From Rubrobacter xylanophilus DSM 9941 (lineage in GTDB: Bacteria; Actinomycetota; Rubrobacteria; Rubrobacterales; Rubrobacteraceae), in contig NC_008148.1 of the NCBI RefSeq assembly GCF_000014185.1, positions 1,592,001 through 1,656,000 on the forward strand: a DNA stretch of 64,000 nucleotides, written 5' to 3'. Both the position numbers and the translations under genes were made by a program. Shown in pieces: positions 39,887-49,144 of this stretch (within the stretch, counting starts at the first letter, position 1; every line of letters starts with the position of its first letter). Under the pieces are notes generated by a model. It saw only the letters and a program-made list of their open reading frames with translations, was not told where the DNA came from and ran no database searches.

Positions 39887-40129
39887 TCAGGAGGCGCGGC
39901 GCGCCAGCTCCTGGTCTATGCGCTGCCTGTCGAAACCGACGATCCACTTGCCGCCGATCTTGATCACCGGGACCCCCGTGGAGCCGGTCCTGCGCACCAG
40001 ATCCCGCGCCGCCCCCGGATCCCGCTCCACGTTCACCTCCTTGAACGCCACGCCCCTCTCCCGCAGATACCGCTTGGCCCGCTCGCACCACGGACAACTC
40101 GACGTCGTGAAGACCACAACCTTGCTCAT
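39887..40129 (-). CDS. Glutaredoxin-like protein
   Basis: The 80-aa thioredoxin-fold protein has the redox motif CPWC at residues 12-15, the cis-proline TGSTGVPVIKIGGKWIVGFD and a final helix. Length and motifs resemble NrdH/mycoredoxin-type glutaredoxins. It is convergent with the ArsR gene. It would reduce disulfides in the cytoplasm; the electron donor cannot be told. Confidence 0.85.
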   Translation of the reverse strand: MSKVVVFTTSSCPWCERAKRYLRERGVAFKEVNVERDPGAARDLVRRTGSTGVPVIKIGGKWIVGFDRQRIDQELARRAS

Positions 40130-40197
40130 CTCAAATCCACCCCGCCTATAAAACTACACCGTAATCTCCCAACTCTCATCTCTATATTACCATAAAC

Positions 40198-40556
40198 TCA
40201 TTTAAAGTCTCCCAGAGGGCTCCCTGAGATCCGCCCTGCAGGCATCACGCCCCGGCCAATCGGGCATCCGTGCTGGACGAACCGGACGACCGCGGCCAGC
40301 TCTATCGGCCCGCCGAAGACAACCAAGATGGGACCGAAGAGGACGAGCCCCTCCTGCCGGGAGTCGGCCACCGGCCGATCCCCGAAGGAGCCGGGCGAGA
40401 GAACACCCAGAGAGAGCCCCAACCACCGTGTCGAGCAGGATGCCGACGCCGATCGCGTTGATACCGGTCCTGACCCAGGAGAGCAGGGTTCGCTCGTTGG
40501 CCAGGTACTCCCGGGATAGCGTCTCCCCCTCCGGCTATCCTGCTCCGCATGCTCAT
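40198..40556 (-). pseudogene. Frameshifted DUF202 membrane protein
   Basis: Pieces of a DUF202 protein lie in different frames. An N-terminus from 40556 (MSMRSRIAGGGDAIPG) jumps to SREYLANERTLLSWVRTGI and continues NAIGVGILLDTVVG, then jumps to LSLGVLSPGSFGDRPVADSR and a second membrane helix VLFGPILVVFGGPIELAAVV. At least two frameshifts break it. The intact paralog ends 17 bp upstream, so this is a decayed tandem duplicate. Confidence 0.7.
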
Positions 40557-40572
40557 CCCCGCCTCGGAGCGC

Positions 40573-40968
40573 TTACCTCGACAGCGCCGTGTAGACGATG
40601 AACGACACGGCTAGCAGCAGGCTCCCGGCGACGACGACAATGTAGGGGGCCGACTTCGGAGCGAACACCCCGGCCATGATCATCCGCCGGTTGCGGAAGA
40701 ACTGCACCGCCCCCACGACCAGGGCCAGGCATCCGAGGACGACCAGGGCGAGACCGAAGACCCCGGACGCCAGGACCGTCTCCCGCCCTCCGGGGGTGCC
40801 GAACGCCGGCGCCCCGGCTCTCTCGACCACGAAACCGACCGAGACAAGGCCGATCCCCGTCCGCACCCAGGCGAGCAGCGTCCTCTCGTTGGCGAGGTGC
40901 TCCCGCACCTCGGCGTCTCTCTGGGGGCGATAGGCTCCAGGGGAGCCACCGTTGCCGAAAAGCTTCAT
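40573..40968 (-). CDS. DUF202 family membrane protein
   Basis: The product of about 131 aa starts MKLFGNGGSPGAYRPQ at 40968 (an upstream start at 41037 would overlap the SulP gene). It holds the DUF202 signature REHLANERTLLAWVRTGIGL and three hydrophobic helices. DUF202 proteins (YidH-like) are small inner-membrane proteins of unknown role. It follows the SulP transporter gene by 52 bp and may form a unit with it. Confidence 0.75.
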   Translation of the reverse strand: MKLFGNGGSPGAYRPQRDAEVREHLANERTLLAWVRTGIGLVSVGFVVERAGAPAFGTPGGRETVLASGVFGLALVVLGCLALVVGAVQFFRNRRMIMAGVFAPKSAPYIVVVAGSLLLAVSFIVYTALSR

Positions 40969-41020
40969 CCGCAAGACCTCCCGGCTCGGGGACTCTCCAG
41001 CCTCCTGTCCGGGCCTCCTC

Positions 41021-42790
41021 TCAACCGGACCGCCCATCCCCCGGAACGGAACGCCTCCATGGCCGGCGTTCCGGGCTCGACGCCCCGCCGGCGACCGGCA
41101 AACCGACGGCCCTTACCGCCTCCCTGGTGGTCTGGTAGCAGTAACGGCGCCCTCTCCCGCCAAACTTTGTATCCCAACCGGCCTTTTCGAGTTGCTCGCG
41201 CACCGGCAGCTTCATGTGCGTAAAGATGATCTCGATCCCGCGGGACCTGTAGCCGGAGAGGAGGTCTTCAAGCCCCTCTATGGCGGTCACGTCGATGTCG
41301 TTGACCCCGCGGCAGTCGAGAAAGACCCATTTCAGCTCCGGCCTCTCTGCCACCCTCTTCAGCAGCCACTCCTCCAGAAAAGGCACGTTGGCGTAGTACA
41401 GCCGGGCATCGAAGCGGGCTATAAGTGCCTCGGGAAAGGTCTTCGCCCCGGGGTTGCTCTCGACCCCCAGGAAGGCATCCTTCTCCGGAACATAACCCAG
41501 CTCCGTGATGCGCGGATAGGCGGTACGTCGGATAAACGCCAGCAGAGCAAAGCCGGCCCCCACCACGATGCCCTGCTCAACCCCCACAAGCAACGTGAAG
41601 ACGAAGGTGATCAGCAGAGCGTACCCGTCGACGCGCCGGATCCGAAAGATCCTCCATGCCTCCCTGAAATCCAGCAGCTTGTAGACGGCGACCAGGATGA
41701 CCGCGGCCAGTGCCGCGCTCGGCAGGTAGTAGAAGAGGGGCGTCAGGAACAGAAGGACCAGGAGCACCAGGAGGGCGGTGGCCACGGAGGCCAGCTGCGT
41801 CCGCCCCCCGGATTGGTATTGAACCGCTGTTCGGGAGAAGGAGCCGGCCACCGGAAACCCGGAAAAGAAAGCGGCGGAGATGTTGGCAAGCCCGAGCGCC
41901 CTCAGCTCCTGGTTCGAATCGATCTTGTACTTCTCCCTGGCGGCTATCGCCTTGGCGACCGAGACCGACTCTATAAAGCCGACGAAGGCCACGACCGCGG
42001 CCGACGGCGCGAGCGTTCGCACCGCCTCGGGATCTAGCGCGGGCAGTGAGAGGCCCGGCAGCCCCCCGGGAACCCTCCCGACGACGTTCACGCCCTTATC
42101 GTCCAGGCCGGACAGGTAGACGACGAGCGTGGCCGCGGCGACGACCACCAGAGCGGCGGGGAGGCGGGGCAGCGCCCTCCCGAGCACCACCAGCGACGCG
42201 AGGCTGCCCAACCCGACGGCGAGCGTCCAGGGGTTCGCCTCCTCGATCCTCTTGGCGTGCTCCAGCACCACCTCTACCGTGGAGTGCCCGCCGGAGACAG
42301 GCGTCCCCAGCATGTGCTCCAGCTGGCTCAGCGCGATCAAGACGGCAGAGGCGTAGATGAAGCCGCTCAACACGGGATGCGAGATGAAGTTGACGATAAA
42401 CCCCATGCGCAGGAACCCTATCACCAGCTGCAGCACCCCCACCATAAGCGCGAGCAGCAGGGCGAGCGAGATGTATTCCGGGGTTCTCGGCTCTGCAAGC
42501 TCGGAGACCGAGGTGAAGGTGAGGAGCGCCATGAGCGCCGGGGGACCGACCGGCATGTGGCGGGAGGTGCCAAAGAGCGCGTAGACGACCGCAGGGACGG
42601 TCGAGGCGTAGAGCCCGTAGCTGGCGGGTAGGCCGGCGAGCAGCGCGTAGGCCATCCCCTGGGGCACCAGCATGGCGGCGATGACCACCGCCGCCACGAG
42701 GTCTTTCGAGAGATCCTCGCGCCTGTAGTTCCTCAGCCACCCGTACGCTGGAAGTGCCTTTTCCAGCCCTGCTATTGAAGCTCTCTCCAG
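41021..42790 (-). CDS. SulP-family anion transporter with STAS domain; start codon unclear
   Basis: The protein is about 560-590 aa with 10-12 membrane helices, the SulP motif MLVPQGMAYALLAGLPASYG, GFIESVSVAKAIAAREKYKI and a C-terminal STAS domain (WVFLDCRGVNDIDVTAIEGL). It probably moves sulfate or another oxyanion. The first ATG/GTG/TTG in frame is the GTG at 42697, but homologous sequence (LPAYGWLRNYRREDLSKDLV) extends about 31 codons upstream to a stop near 42810 without a standard start. CTG at 42790 is the best candidate start; a mutated start is the alternative. It lies next to sulfite-oxidation genes, consistent with sulfate export or uptake. Confidence 0.8.
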   Translation of the reverse strand: MERASIAGLEKALPAYGWLRNYRREDLSKDLVAAVVIAAMLVPQGMAYALLAGLPASYGLYASTVPAVVYALFGTSRHMPVGPPALMALLTFTSVSELAEPRTPEYISLALLLALMVGVLQLVIGFLRMGFIVNFISHPVLSGFIYASAVLIALSQLEHMLGTPVSGGHSTVEVVLEHAKRIEEANPWTLAVGLGSLASLVVLGRALPRLPAALVVVAAATLVVYLSGLDDKGVNVVGRVPGGLPGLSLPALDPEAVRTLAPSAAVVAFVGFIESVSVAKAIAAREKYKIDSNQELRALGLANISAAFFSGFPVAGSFSRTAVQYQSGGRTQLASVATALLVLLVLLFLTPLFYYLPSAALAAVILVAVYKLLDFREAWRIFRIRRVDGYALLITFVFTLLVGVEQGIVVGAGFALLAFIRRTAYPRITELGYVPEKDAFLGVESNPGAKTFPEALIARFDARLYYANVPFLEEWLLKRVAERPELKWVFLDCRGVNDIDVTAIEGLEDLLSGYRSRGIEIIFTHMKLPVREQLEKAGWDTKFGGRGRRYCYQTTREAVRAVGLPVAGGASSPERRPWRRSVPGDGRSG

Positions 42791-42888
42791 CGTTACCCCG
42801 CTCTTGGGTTCTCACCCGCCATCTTTCTCTCCCAAGCTCCGGCCCCGCCTCCTGACGAAGCGGTGGCAGAGCCCCCGCATATTCTCTT

Positions 42889-45792
42889 TTACTCCCTTAC
42901 ATAGAAGCAGCTCTCGTCCGGGCGGTAGGGCCTGTCGAAGACCGGCGGGCGCCTGAGGCCGTTCTCCAGGGGCCCCGGCCTGGTCATCGAGAGCCACCTG
43001 CGGTAGACCTCCCGGCTTTTTCGGGTATCCACATAGACGTCGCCGTAGCGATCCTCGGGGTGGGCTCTCTCCACGTACACCGCCTGGTGCCAGCAGTGCA
43101 TCCCGCTTACGGGGTCTGGGTGCACCGGAAAGGCCAAGTTCTGGTGCACCCCGCCGTCGCTCCAGAAGATGCGCCTGGTATCCGGGTCGGGGCTGTCGTA
43201 AGGGCCGGGCCCCTCCACCTGCCTGAGCTTCCAGCCTCCGTCTCCGTCCCGGGTTATGTCTACGAGGGCGTTGCTCCACCTGTCCGCCCTGTCCTTCCTG
43301 CGCCGCCAGCGGCCCAGGTGGTGCGAGCAGGCCACCACGCCGGGGGCTATCCCCTCGGTCACCCAGGCGTGGTTCACGAAATAGCCGATCTCCGTGACCA
43401 CGCGCACCAGGTCCCCGGTCTCGACACCGCGCTCCTCGGCGTCTTTGGGGTGGATCCAGAGGGGGTTCCTGTTGGAGATCTCGTTGAGCCACTTGGAGTT
43501 GCCGCTCCTGGTGTGGATGAGCGTCGGCAGCCGGAAGGTGGCGTTGAGCACGAGCTGCCCCTCTTCGAGGTTCTCGGGGTGGACGTGGCTCTTTATGTAG
43601 CCAGGCGTGGCGTGCTCCTCCCAGCCCCACGCCGCCATGGTCGAAGACCATATCTCCAGCTTCCCGGAGGGGGTGGGGAAGCCCTCGCGCGCCTTCCCAT
43701 CCACCACCACCCCGACGTGGGGCATCAGGCGGTTGGCTCGCAGAGAACCCCGGGTGCGGCTCTTCTCCGTGGTGATGGTGCCGTCGGGCTCGACGCGGGA
43801 GCCTTCGAGCTCCTTCTCGGAGAGCTCCCGCATGTTGCGCTCGTAGACGGCGCTCTTTACCTCGAACGCCCCGTACCTGCGCATGTACTCCAGGGGAGAG
43901 AGCCCCTCCTCGGCCGCCTTCTCCGGCAACCCTGGCACGGCGTTCTCGAAGATCCAGCGGTAGTATTCCTCGGTGGTGAGCTTCCTGCCCGGCTCGTAGG
44001 GGCTCTCGAAGTGCCGCCTTATGCCCAGCGAGCCATCGGGGTCTATCTTCCAGGAGAGCTCGATCCAGAACTCGTCGTCCTCCCAAACCTCTCCGGGGTT
44101 CGCCTCGTAGGTGTAGGCGACCCTCTCACCCCGCCTGCGCGACGCCTCCCGCAGGACAGGCTGCCTGAAGGAGAGCCACACCCCCGAGTGGGTCTCCTGG
44201 CTCATCACGTCGTGGCGCTCGGGGCCGTGGCCCAAAGGCAGCACGTAGTCCGCAAAGTACGCCGTCTCGTTCCACGTCGGCGTCAGCGCAACGTGACACC
44301 CTATGTAGTCCTCGTTGGCGAGCGCTTCGATCCAGGAGAAGCCGTCCGGATAGGTCCACACGGGGTTTACGACCCTGCTGAAGTACACCTCGATCCTCCC
44401 ACGACCCTCCATGAGGAAGTGCGGCAGCAGAAAGCTCATCTCGTTGGCCGCAAGAGGGTACTCCCTGGGGTAGGTGAGCTCGTTCCAGGCCTTCTGCGGC
44501 GGGGCTTCCTCCCAGAAATGCGGCAGCCACTTGTTCCAGCCGTTGGGGTTGGTGCCGCCCGGCCTCCCCCAGCTTCCGGTGACGACGCCCAGGAAAGCCA
44601 GCGCCCGGGAGACGGCCCAACCGCCCAGGTTCCCCGCGCAGGCCGCGCGCCAGGTGTGGGCGGCCACGGCGGGGGCCGCATTGCCGACCACGCGCGCGGC
44701 CTCAAGGATCCTCTCCGCCGGAACCCCGCTCTCGGCCTCGGCGTACTCCGGCGTGTACCTTGCGTACTCCTCCCTGAGCGCCTCCAGAAAGCTCTCAAAG
44801 GAGTCGGGATCCTCCCCCGGCCGCCGGTTCCTCAGGTACTCGCGCCAGTTGGTCCAGTCGTAGAGGAACCGCTCGTCGCAGAGGCCCTCCTGCAGGATGA
44901 CGTTGACCACGCACAGAAGGACCGCGGCCTCTGACCCGGGCCGGGTAGGAAGCCAGTAGTCCGCCATCGCCGCCGAGTTGGAGAGCCGGGGATCGAGCAC
45001 GATGAGCTTTCCGCCCTTCATCTTGCTCTCGATGATCCTCTGGGCGTGCGGGTTGAAGTAGTGCCCGCTCTCCAGATGCGCGCTCACCAGCACGATGGCC
45101 CCGGCATTGGCGTAGTCCGGCGAGGGCCTATCGAAGCCGCCGACTATCTGGTAGCCGAACCGACCGCTGCTCGAGCAGACGTTGGTGTGGGAGTTGTGGG
45201 CGTCCACGCCCCAGGCCCGGAAGACGCGCTCCATGTGCGGGTGCTCGAAGCCCGGGCGTCCGACGTGGTACATGATCTCCGTGCGCCTGTCTTCCACTAT
45301 AGCCTTCCGGATGCGCGCGCCGATGTCCTCGAGCGCTTCCTCCCAGGAGACGCGCTCCCACTCGCCGCTGCCGCGAGGTCCCTTGCGCCTTACGGGGTAG
45401 AGAATGCGGTTGGGGTCCTTGATCTGGTTTATGGTCGCCGGGCCCTTCGCGCAGTTGCGGCCCCGGCTCCCCGGGTGCAGCGGGTGCCCCTCGAATTTAC
45501 GGATCTCCCTCGTGTTCCGGTCCACGTAGGCCAGAAGGCCGCAGGCCGCTTCGCAGTTGAAGCAGATGGTCGGCACGATCTGGTATGTTCTCTTCTCCCG
45601 CCGGGTCCAGCCTCTGGCCTCGTATTCGGTCCACTCGTCCCACTTCTCGGGCGGCGGAAAGTTCGCAAGAGCGGAACCCGAGCCTAGATGCTCCACGCCG
45701 CCCGCCTCAGGCTGGTCCACGTCCGGGATGATCCCGAGCCTCGTCGCCACCCGTTCGATCAAGGACCTGTCCGGCTCCCCGCGTAACACCAT
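42889..45792 (-). CDS. Molybdopterin oxidoreductase, SoeA-type (putative sulfite dehydrogenase catalytic subunit)
   Basis: The protein of about 967 aa is a DMSO-reductase-family enzyme. A [4Fe-4S] motif CFNCEAACG followed by GRNCAKG lies at residues 80-125, a probable molybdenum Cys in NVCSSSGRFGYQ, and an MGD-binding C-terminal domain (RLPTLIHTRSGNSKWLNEIS). No twin-arginine signal is present, so it is cytoplasmic. The start at 45792 has GAGGAG 6 nt upstream. With the adjacent ferredoxin-NrfD fusion it matches cytoplasmic SoeABC sulfite:quinone oxidoreductases. Polysulfide, tetrathionate or arsenate enzymes are possible alternatives. Sulfur-oxidation neighbours favour sulfite. Confidence 0.75.
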   Translation of the reverse strand: MVLRGEPDRSLIERVATRLGIIPDVDQPEAGGVEHLGSGSALANFPPPEKWDEWTEYEARGWTRREKRTYQIVPTICFNCEAACGLLAYVDRNTREIRKFEGHPLHPGSRGRNCAKGPATINQIKDPNRILYPVRRKGPRGSGEWERVSWEEALEDIGARIRKAIVEDRRTEIMYHVGRPGFEHPHMERVFRAWGVDAHNSHTNVCSSSGRFGYQIVGGFDRPSPDYANAGAIVLVSAHLESGHYFNPHAQRIIESKMKGGKLIVLDPRLSNSAAMADYWLPTRPGSEAAVLLCVVNVILQEGLCDERFLYDWTNWREYLRNRRPGEDPDSFESFLEALREEYARYTPEYAEAESGVPAERILEAARVVGNAAPAVAAHTWRAACAGNLGGWAVSRALAFLGVVTGSWGRPGGTNPNGWNKWLPHFWEEAPPQKAWNELTYPREYPLAANEMSFLLPHFLMEGRGRIEVYFSRVVNPVWTYPDGFSWIEALANEDYIGCHVALTPTWNETAYFADYVLPLGHGPERHDVMSQETHSGVWLSFRQPVLREASRRRGERVAYTYEANPGEVWEDDEFWIELSWKIDPDGSLGIRRHFESPYEPGRKLTTEEYYRWIFENAVPGLPEKAAEEGLSPLEYMRRYGAFEVKSAVYERNMRELSEKELEGSRVEPDGTITTEKSRTRGSLRANRLMPHVGVVVDGKAREGFPTPSGKLEIWSSTMAAWGWEEHATPGYIKSHVHPENLEEGQLVLNATFRLPTLIHTRSGNSKWLNEISNRNPLWIHPKDAEERGVETGDLVRVVTEIGYFVNHAWVTEGIAPGVVACSHHLGRWRRRKDRADRWSNALVDITRDGDGGWKLRQVEGPGPYDSPDPDTRRIFWSDGGVHQNLAFPVHPDPVSGMHCWHQAVYVERAHPEDRYGDVYVDTRKSREVYRRWLSMTRPGPLENGLRRPPVFDRPYRPDESCFYVRE

Positions 45793-45820
45793 CGTAATCT
45801 CCTCGTCTGCTCGGTCTGCG

Positions 45821-47416
45821 CTAGGCCAGCGGAATGAGCTGCGGCGCCTCAACCCACACGTGTTCGGTAATCAGGATCCCAAGGAGCGCCAGAGCCCCGG
45901 CAACGGCTACCGCCACAGGAGCGGCCAGCAGGATGCCCGCTACGGTGAGGGCCAGCGGCAAAAGGGAACCCAGCGCCACAGAGCCGCCCCAGAAGAGCCG
46001 CCTGTATCGGCCCCCGTAGATCATCTTCGCCGCCCGCTCTGCGTCGCGGTCCGGGTGCCTCGAGCCCAGCTCGGCCCAGAGTACGAAGAGTCCACCCAGG
46101 AGCCCCAGCACCAGCGTCGGCTCCAGCGCCGCCCGCAGCGGCTGCAGCCCCGAAACGAAAAACGAGGCGAGGTAGAGCACCGCCGCGCCGGCCACCGCCG
46201 TATGAGCGCCCATGTGCACCGGCAGCGCCGGGCTCTGCCAGAAGCTGCGGCCCCTGGCCTGCGCGAACAGGAACGCCGTGTACACCGCCGTGGCGGCCGC
46301 CAGCACCACGAGCGGCCAGCTCAGAACCGCCGTCGCGATGCCGCCGGCCCCGAGAAGCTCCAGCGCCAGCCACAGCGTTATGAGCCCGCCGAACCCGGTG
46401 ATTATGTACGCCCCCCTCACCAGCCAGCTCCTCCACTGCGGGCGCAGGAGCACGTAGTGGAAGCGGTCCGGGCGGTCCAGATCCATTATGAGCAGGATGC
46501 CCGTCAGCGCCATGAACACGAGCCCCAGGACGGCCCCGGCCCGCAGCGCAGACGCCGCCACCTCGAGCCCGAGCCCGGCCGCCAGAAACGGTATCGCGAC
46601 CGCGCCGGAGGCCAAGGCCTTGGTGAAGACGTACCCAGGCACCTCCTTGCCCCACATTACGCCCTTGTTGGGCTCGTCGTAGGTGCGCCGGGCCCGCTCC
46701 GGCTGCGGCGCGGGCTGCTCCCTGCCGGGCTTCGTGCCCAGGGGGATGACGCCCTGAGCCACCGAGGCGTTCCCATCGCGCCCGCTCGGAGCGTGGTGCC
46801 CCACCCCGCGGCGCTGGTTGGACCACATGTAGTCCGACCGCACGGGCGCGTCCTCCGGCGTGAGCGCCGCCTCATCGCCGTTTATATAGAAGAGCTTCGG
46901 CTTCGTCCCTTTCTCAGGGCGGCGAACGGTCACCTTCTCGCGGGCGAGCAGCCGGCTGATCTCGCTCGCCGGATCGTCCATGTCCCCGCTGATGATGGCT
47001 TGCTCAGGACACACGTTGACGCACGCCGGCTCAAGCCCCATGTCCACCCGGTGCGCGCAGTAGTTGCACTTCGCCGCAGTGTGGCTCTCGGGGTCTATGT
47101 ACAGGGCATCGTAGGGGCAGGCCTGCGTGCAGGCCTTACAGCCGATGCAGCGGTCCCAGTTGAAATCCACGATCCCATCCTCGCGCACGTAGAGCGCCGT
47201 AACCGGACAGGCCTCCACGCACGGGGCATCCTCACAGTGGTTGCACCGCATCACGTGAAACGCCCTCTGGGTGTCGGGGAACTCTCCCTTCTCGATGTAC
47301 TTCACCCAGGTGCGGTTCACGCCCAGCGGCACCTCGTGCTCGGCCTTGCAGGCCACCGTGCACGCGTGGCAACCGATGCACTTCCGGTTGTCTATGATGA
47401 AGCCGTAGTTCGCCAT
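45821..47416 (-). CDS. Fused iron-sulfur and NrfD/DmsC-like membrane anchor (SoeB-SoeC fusion)
   Basis: The first 200 of 531 aa are a four-cluster ferredoxin subunit: CIGCHACTVACK, CNHCEDAPCVEACP, CIGCKACTQACPY and CNYCAHRVDMGLEPACVNVC. A linker with SNQRRGVGHH and many Pro residues leads to a membrane part of about nine helices from residue 265 on (IPFLAAGLGLEVAASALRAG), as in NrfD/SoeC. In SoeABC these are usually two proteins; here they are one chain. It should pass electrons from the molybdoenzyme to quinone. It is first in the operon, 28 bp before the soeA-like gene. Confidence 0.85.
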   Translation of the reverse strand: MANYGFIIDNRKCIGCHACTVACKAEHEVPLGVNRTWVKYIEKGEFPDTQRAFHVMRCNHCEDAPCVEACPVTALYVREDGIVDFNWDRCIGCKACTQACPYDALYIDPESHTAAKCNYCAHRVDMGLEPACVNVCPEQAIISGDMDDPASEISRLLAREKVTVRRPEKGTKPKLFYINGDEAALTPEDAPVRSDYMWSNQRRGVGHHAPSGRDGNASVAQGVIPLGTKPGREQPAPQPERARRTYDEPNKGVMWGKEVPGYVFTKALASGAVAIPFLAAGLGLEVAASALRAGAVLGLVFMALTGILLIMDLDRPDRFHYVLLRPQWRSWLVRGAYIITGFGGLITLWLALELLGAGGIATAVLSWPLVVLAAATAVYTAFLFAQARGRSFWQSPALPVHMGAHTAVAGAAVLYLASFFVSGLQPLRAALEPTLVLGLLGGLFVLWAELGSRHPDRDAERAAKMIYGGRYRRLFWGGSVALGSLLPLALTVAGILLAAPVAVAVAGALALLGILITEHVWVEAPQLIPLA

Positions 47417-47495
47417 GCTCTCATCCCCTCTTGGGAGCCCGTACGGATGCTAACACCGTGCCAAAGTGCGTTGAATAAGCAATATCCGATCCCTT

Positions 47496-47512
47496 TATAG
47501 GCACGACCTATA
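47496..47512. promoter_or_regulatory. LysR-type binding site upstream of the soe-like operon
   Basis: TATAGG-CACGA-CCTATA is a 6-bp-arm dyad between the LysR gene stop and the soeBC-like start. TTGAATAAGCAA at 47471-47482 is a second partial dyad nearer the operon. Probably targets of the adjacent LysR protein. Confidence 0.4.
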
Positions 47513-47522
47513 CGACGCTGGG

Positions 47523-48458
47523 TTATCGGCGATGGACGTCCAAGCGGCGGGCGCCGGCGCTCGCGGACCGCCGACCCCCGGACAACCGGCAGATGCCGAG
47601 CAGGTAGTCGCAGAAACCCTGCTCGGTCGCGTTCAGCTCCGCAGAGGGGTTGCGAATGAGCGTGAAACGCCGGGAAACGGAGAAGCCCCGGGCCACGGCC
47701 AGGTGTCCCGCCCCCAGCTCGAGGCGTATCGCCTCCCGCGACAGGAGCGAGAAACCCAACCCCGCCTCTATAGCCTCCTTGATAGCGCTTGTGCTCCCCA
47801 ACTCCATCCTGACGTCGAGCGAGAGCCCCCTGTCGGAGATGGCTCGCTCTACAACCTCCCGAGTCCCAGACCCCTTCTCCCTCGAGATGAAGGGCTCCCG
47901 AGAAAGCTCCTGGGGACGAACCCCTCGCCGGGCCCAAGGATGCCCCGGCCTCACCACAACCACCAGCTCGTCCTCCAGGAGGGGCACGCTCTCGAGCGGC
48001 CCCCGAACCTCACCGCCCTCTATAACCCCGAAGGCCACCGTACCCCGCCCCACGAGCGCAACCACCTCTTTGGTGTTTCCGACGAACACCTCGGGGATCA
48101 CTCCAGGATGGCGCTCCCTGAAGCCGCGCAACCAGGCGGGAAACAGGTGCTCGCCGAGCGTGGAACTCGCAGCTACATACAGCCTCGCCTCCCGCCTGAC
48201 CCGCAGGGAACGCAAGACCTCTTCCACCCGCTCGACCTCGTCCAGCACCCGCCGCGCCCGTTCATACAACAGCCTTCCCTGTTCGGTGGGCTCTACCCCC
48301 CGCCGCGAACGCACCAGAAGCGGAACTCGGGCCTCCCTCTCCAATTCGGCCAGCCGCTCGCTCACGCTCGGCTGCGCCAGATACATCCGCCGCGCAGCCC
48401 CGGAGATGCTCCCCTCCTCCACCGCCGCGCAAAACGCCTCAAGAAACCTGAGCCTCAC
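47523..48458 (-). CDS. LysR-family regulator of the sulfur-oxidation operon
   Basis: The 311-aa protein begins MRLRFLEAFCAAVEEGSISG with the LysR recognition helix ARRMYLAQPSVSERLAELER. The effector domain contains LYVAASSTLGEHLFPAWLRG and FISREKGSGTREVVERAIS, the pattern of CysB/CbbR/CysL-type regulators whose ligands are small anions or sulfur metabolites. It lies immediately upstream of the soe-like genes on the same strand, with its own AT-rich promoter at about 48480-48515. Likely activator of those genes. Confidence 0.83.
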   Translation of the reverse strand: MRLRFLEAFCAAVEEGSISGAARRMYLAQPSVSERLAELEREARVPLLVRSRRGVEPTEQGRLLYERARRVLDEVERVEEVLRSLRVRREARLYVAASSTLGEHLFPAWLRGFRERHPGVIPEVFVGNTKEVVALVGRGTVAFGVIEGGEVRGPLESVPLLEDELVVVVRPGHPWARRGVRPQELSREPFISREKGSGTREVVERAISDRGLSLDVRMELGSTSAIKEAIEAGLGFSLLSREAIRLELGAGHLAVARGFSVSRRFTLIRNPSAELNATEQGFCDYLLGICRLSGGRRSASAGARRLDVHRR

Positions 48459-48573
48459 CCCGCATCGCTCCTGTTCTTGAAGACGAATATAATGATTTAG
48501 TATAGCATTATCCTTCGCCGGCTCATATCGGGTTGCGCGCCAACCTTGGAACCCTCAGGCCAGAGACAAAGTG

Positions 48574-49139
48574 CGGCGGAGCTCAGCAGAAGATCTGTTA
48601 CATGGCCGACTCCCACTGGGGGCGCTCCGGGCTGGGAGACCGGTGCGGCAGGTCTTCGTGAGCGGGGAGCCGGCTCTCTCCTCCTCGCCCTACTACCGCG
48701 AGGCCCTCGAAAGGTCATGCGGCGCAAGGGGATCGAGACGGTGTTCAACCACGATCTCGCCGCCGCAGACCCCGGGAACAGGGAGGCAACCTTCCGGGCG
48801 AAGCCGGCTACGTCGAGGTAGACAAGCACACCCTCCGGCACGTGCGCTACCCGAGCGTCTTCGCCCTCGGCGACGCGAGCAGCCTCCCCACCTCGAAGAC
48901 CGGGTCCGCAATCAGAAAACAGGCACCCGTGCTCTCGTGTACGACCTGATCCGAGCGATTGGAGGGCGCAGACCCCAGGGTGCCTGCCCTCTGGTCACCG
49001 GCTACGGAAAGATGATGCTCGCGGAGCTCGACTACGCTCTCAAGCCCCGCCCGACGGTGCCGCCGTGGGACCACGACTCGCGCGAGGAGACCTGCGCGAC
49101 CGCGTGTTGCCCGCCATGTCTTCAAAAGGGATCGCCTGA
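48574..49139 (+). pseudogene. Decayed HMT2-type sulfide:quinone oxidoreductase gene, C-terminal half
   Basis: Fragments in several plus-strand frames together spell the C-terminal half of a type II SQR: QQKICYMADSHW, then VRQVFVSGEPALSSSPYYRE, VMRRKGIETVFNHDLAA, EVDKHTLRHVRYPSVFALGD followed by ASSLPTSKTGSAIRKQAP, and CPLVTGYGKMMLAELDYALK. The FAD-binding N-terminal half is missing and at least three frameshifts occur. It ends 5 bp before the stop of an intact SQR-like gene on the opposite strand. It explains the 686-bp stretch 48459-49144, which otherwise contains only the LysR promoter. Confidence 0.75.
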
Positions 49140-49144
49140 GGCGT

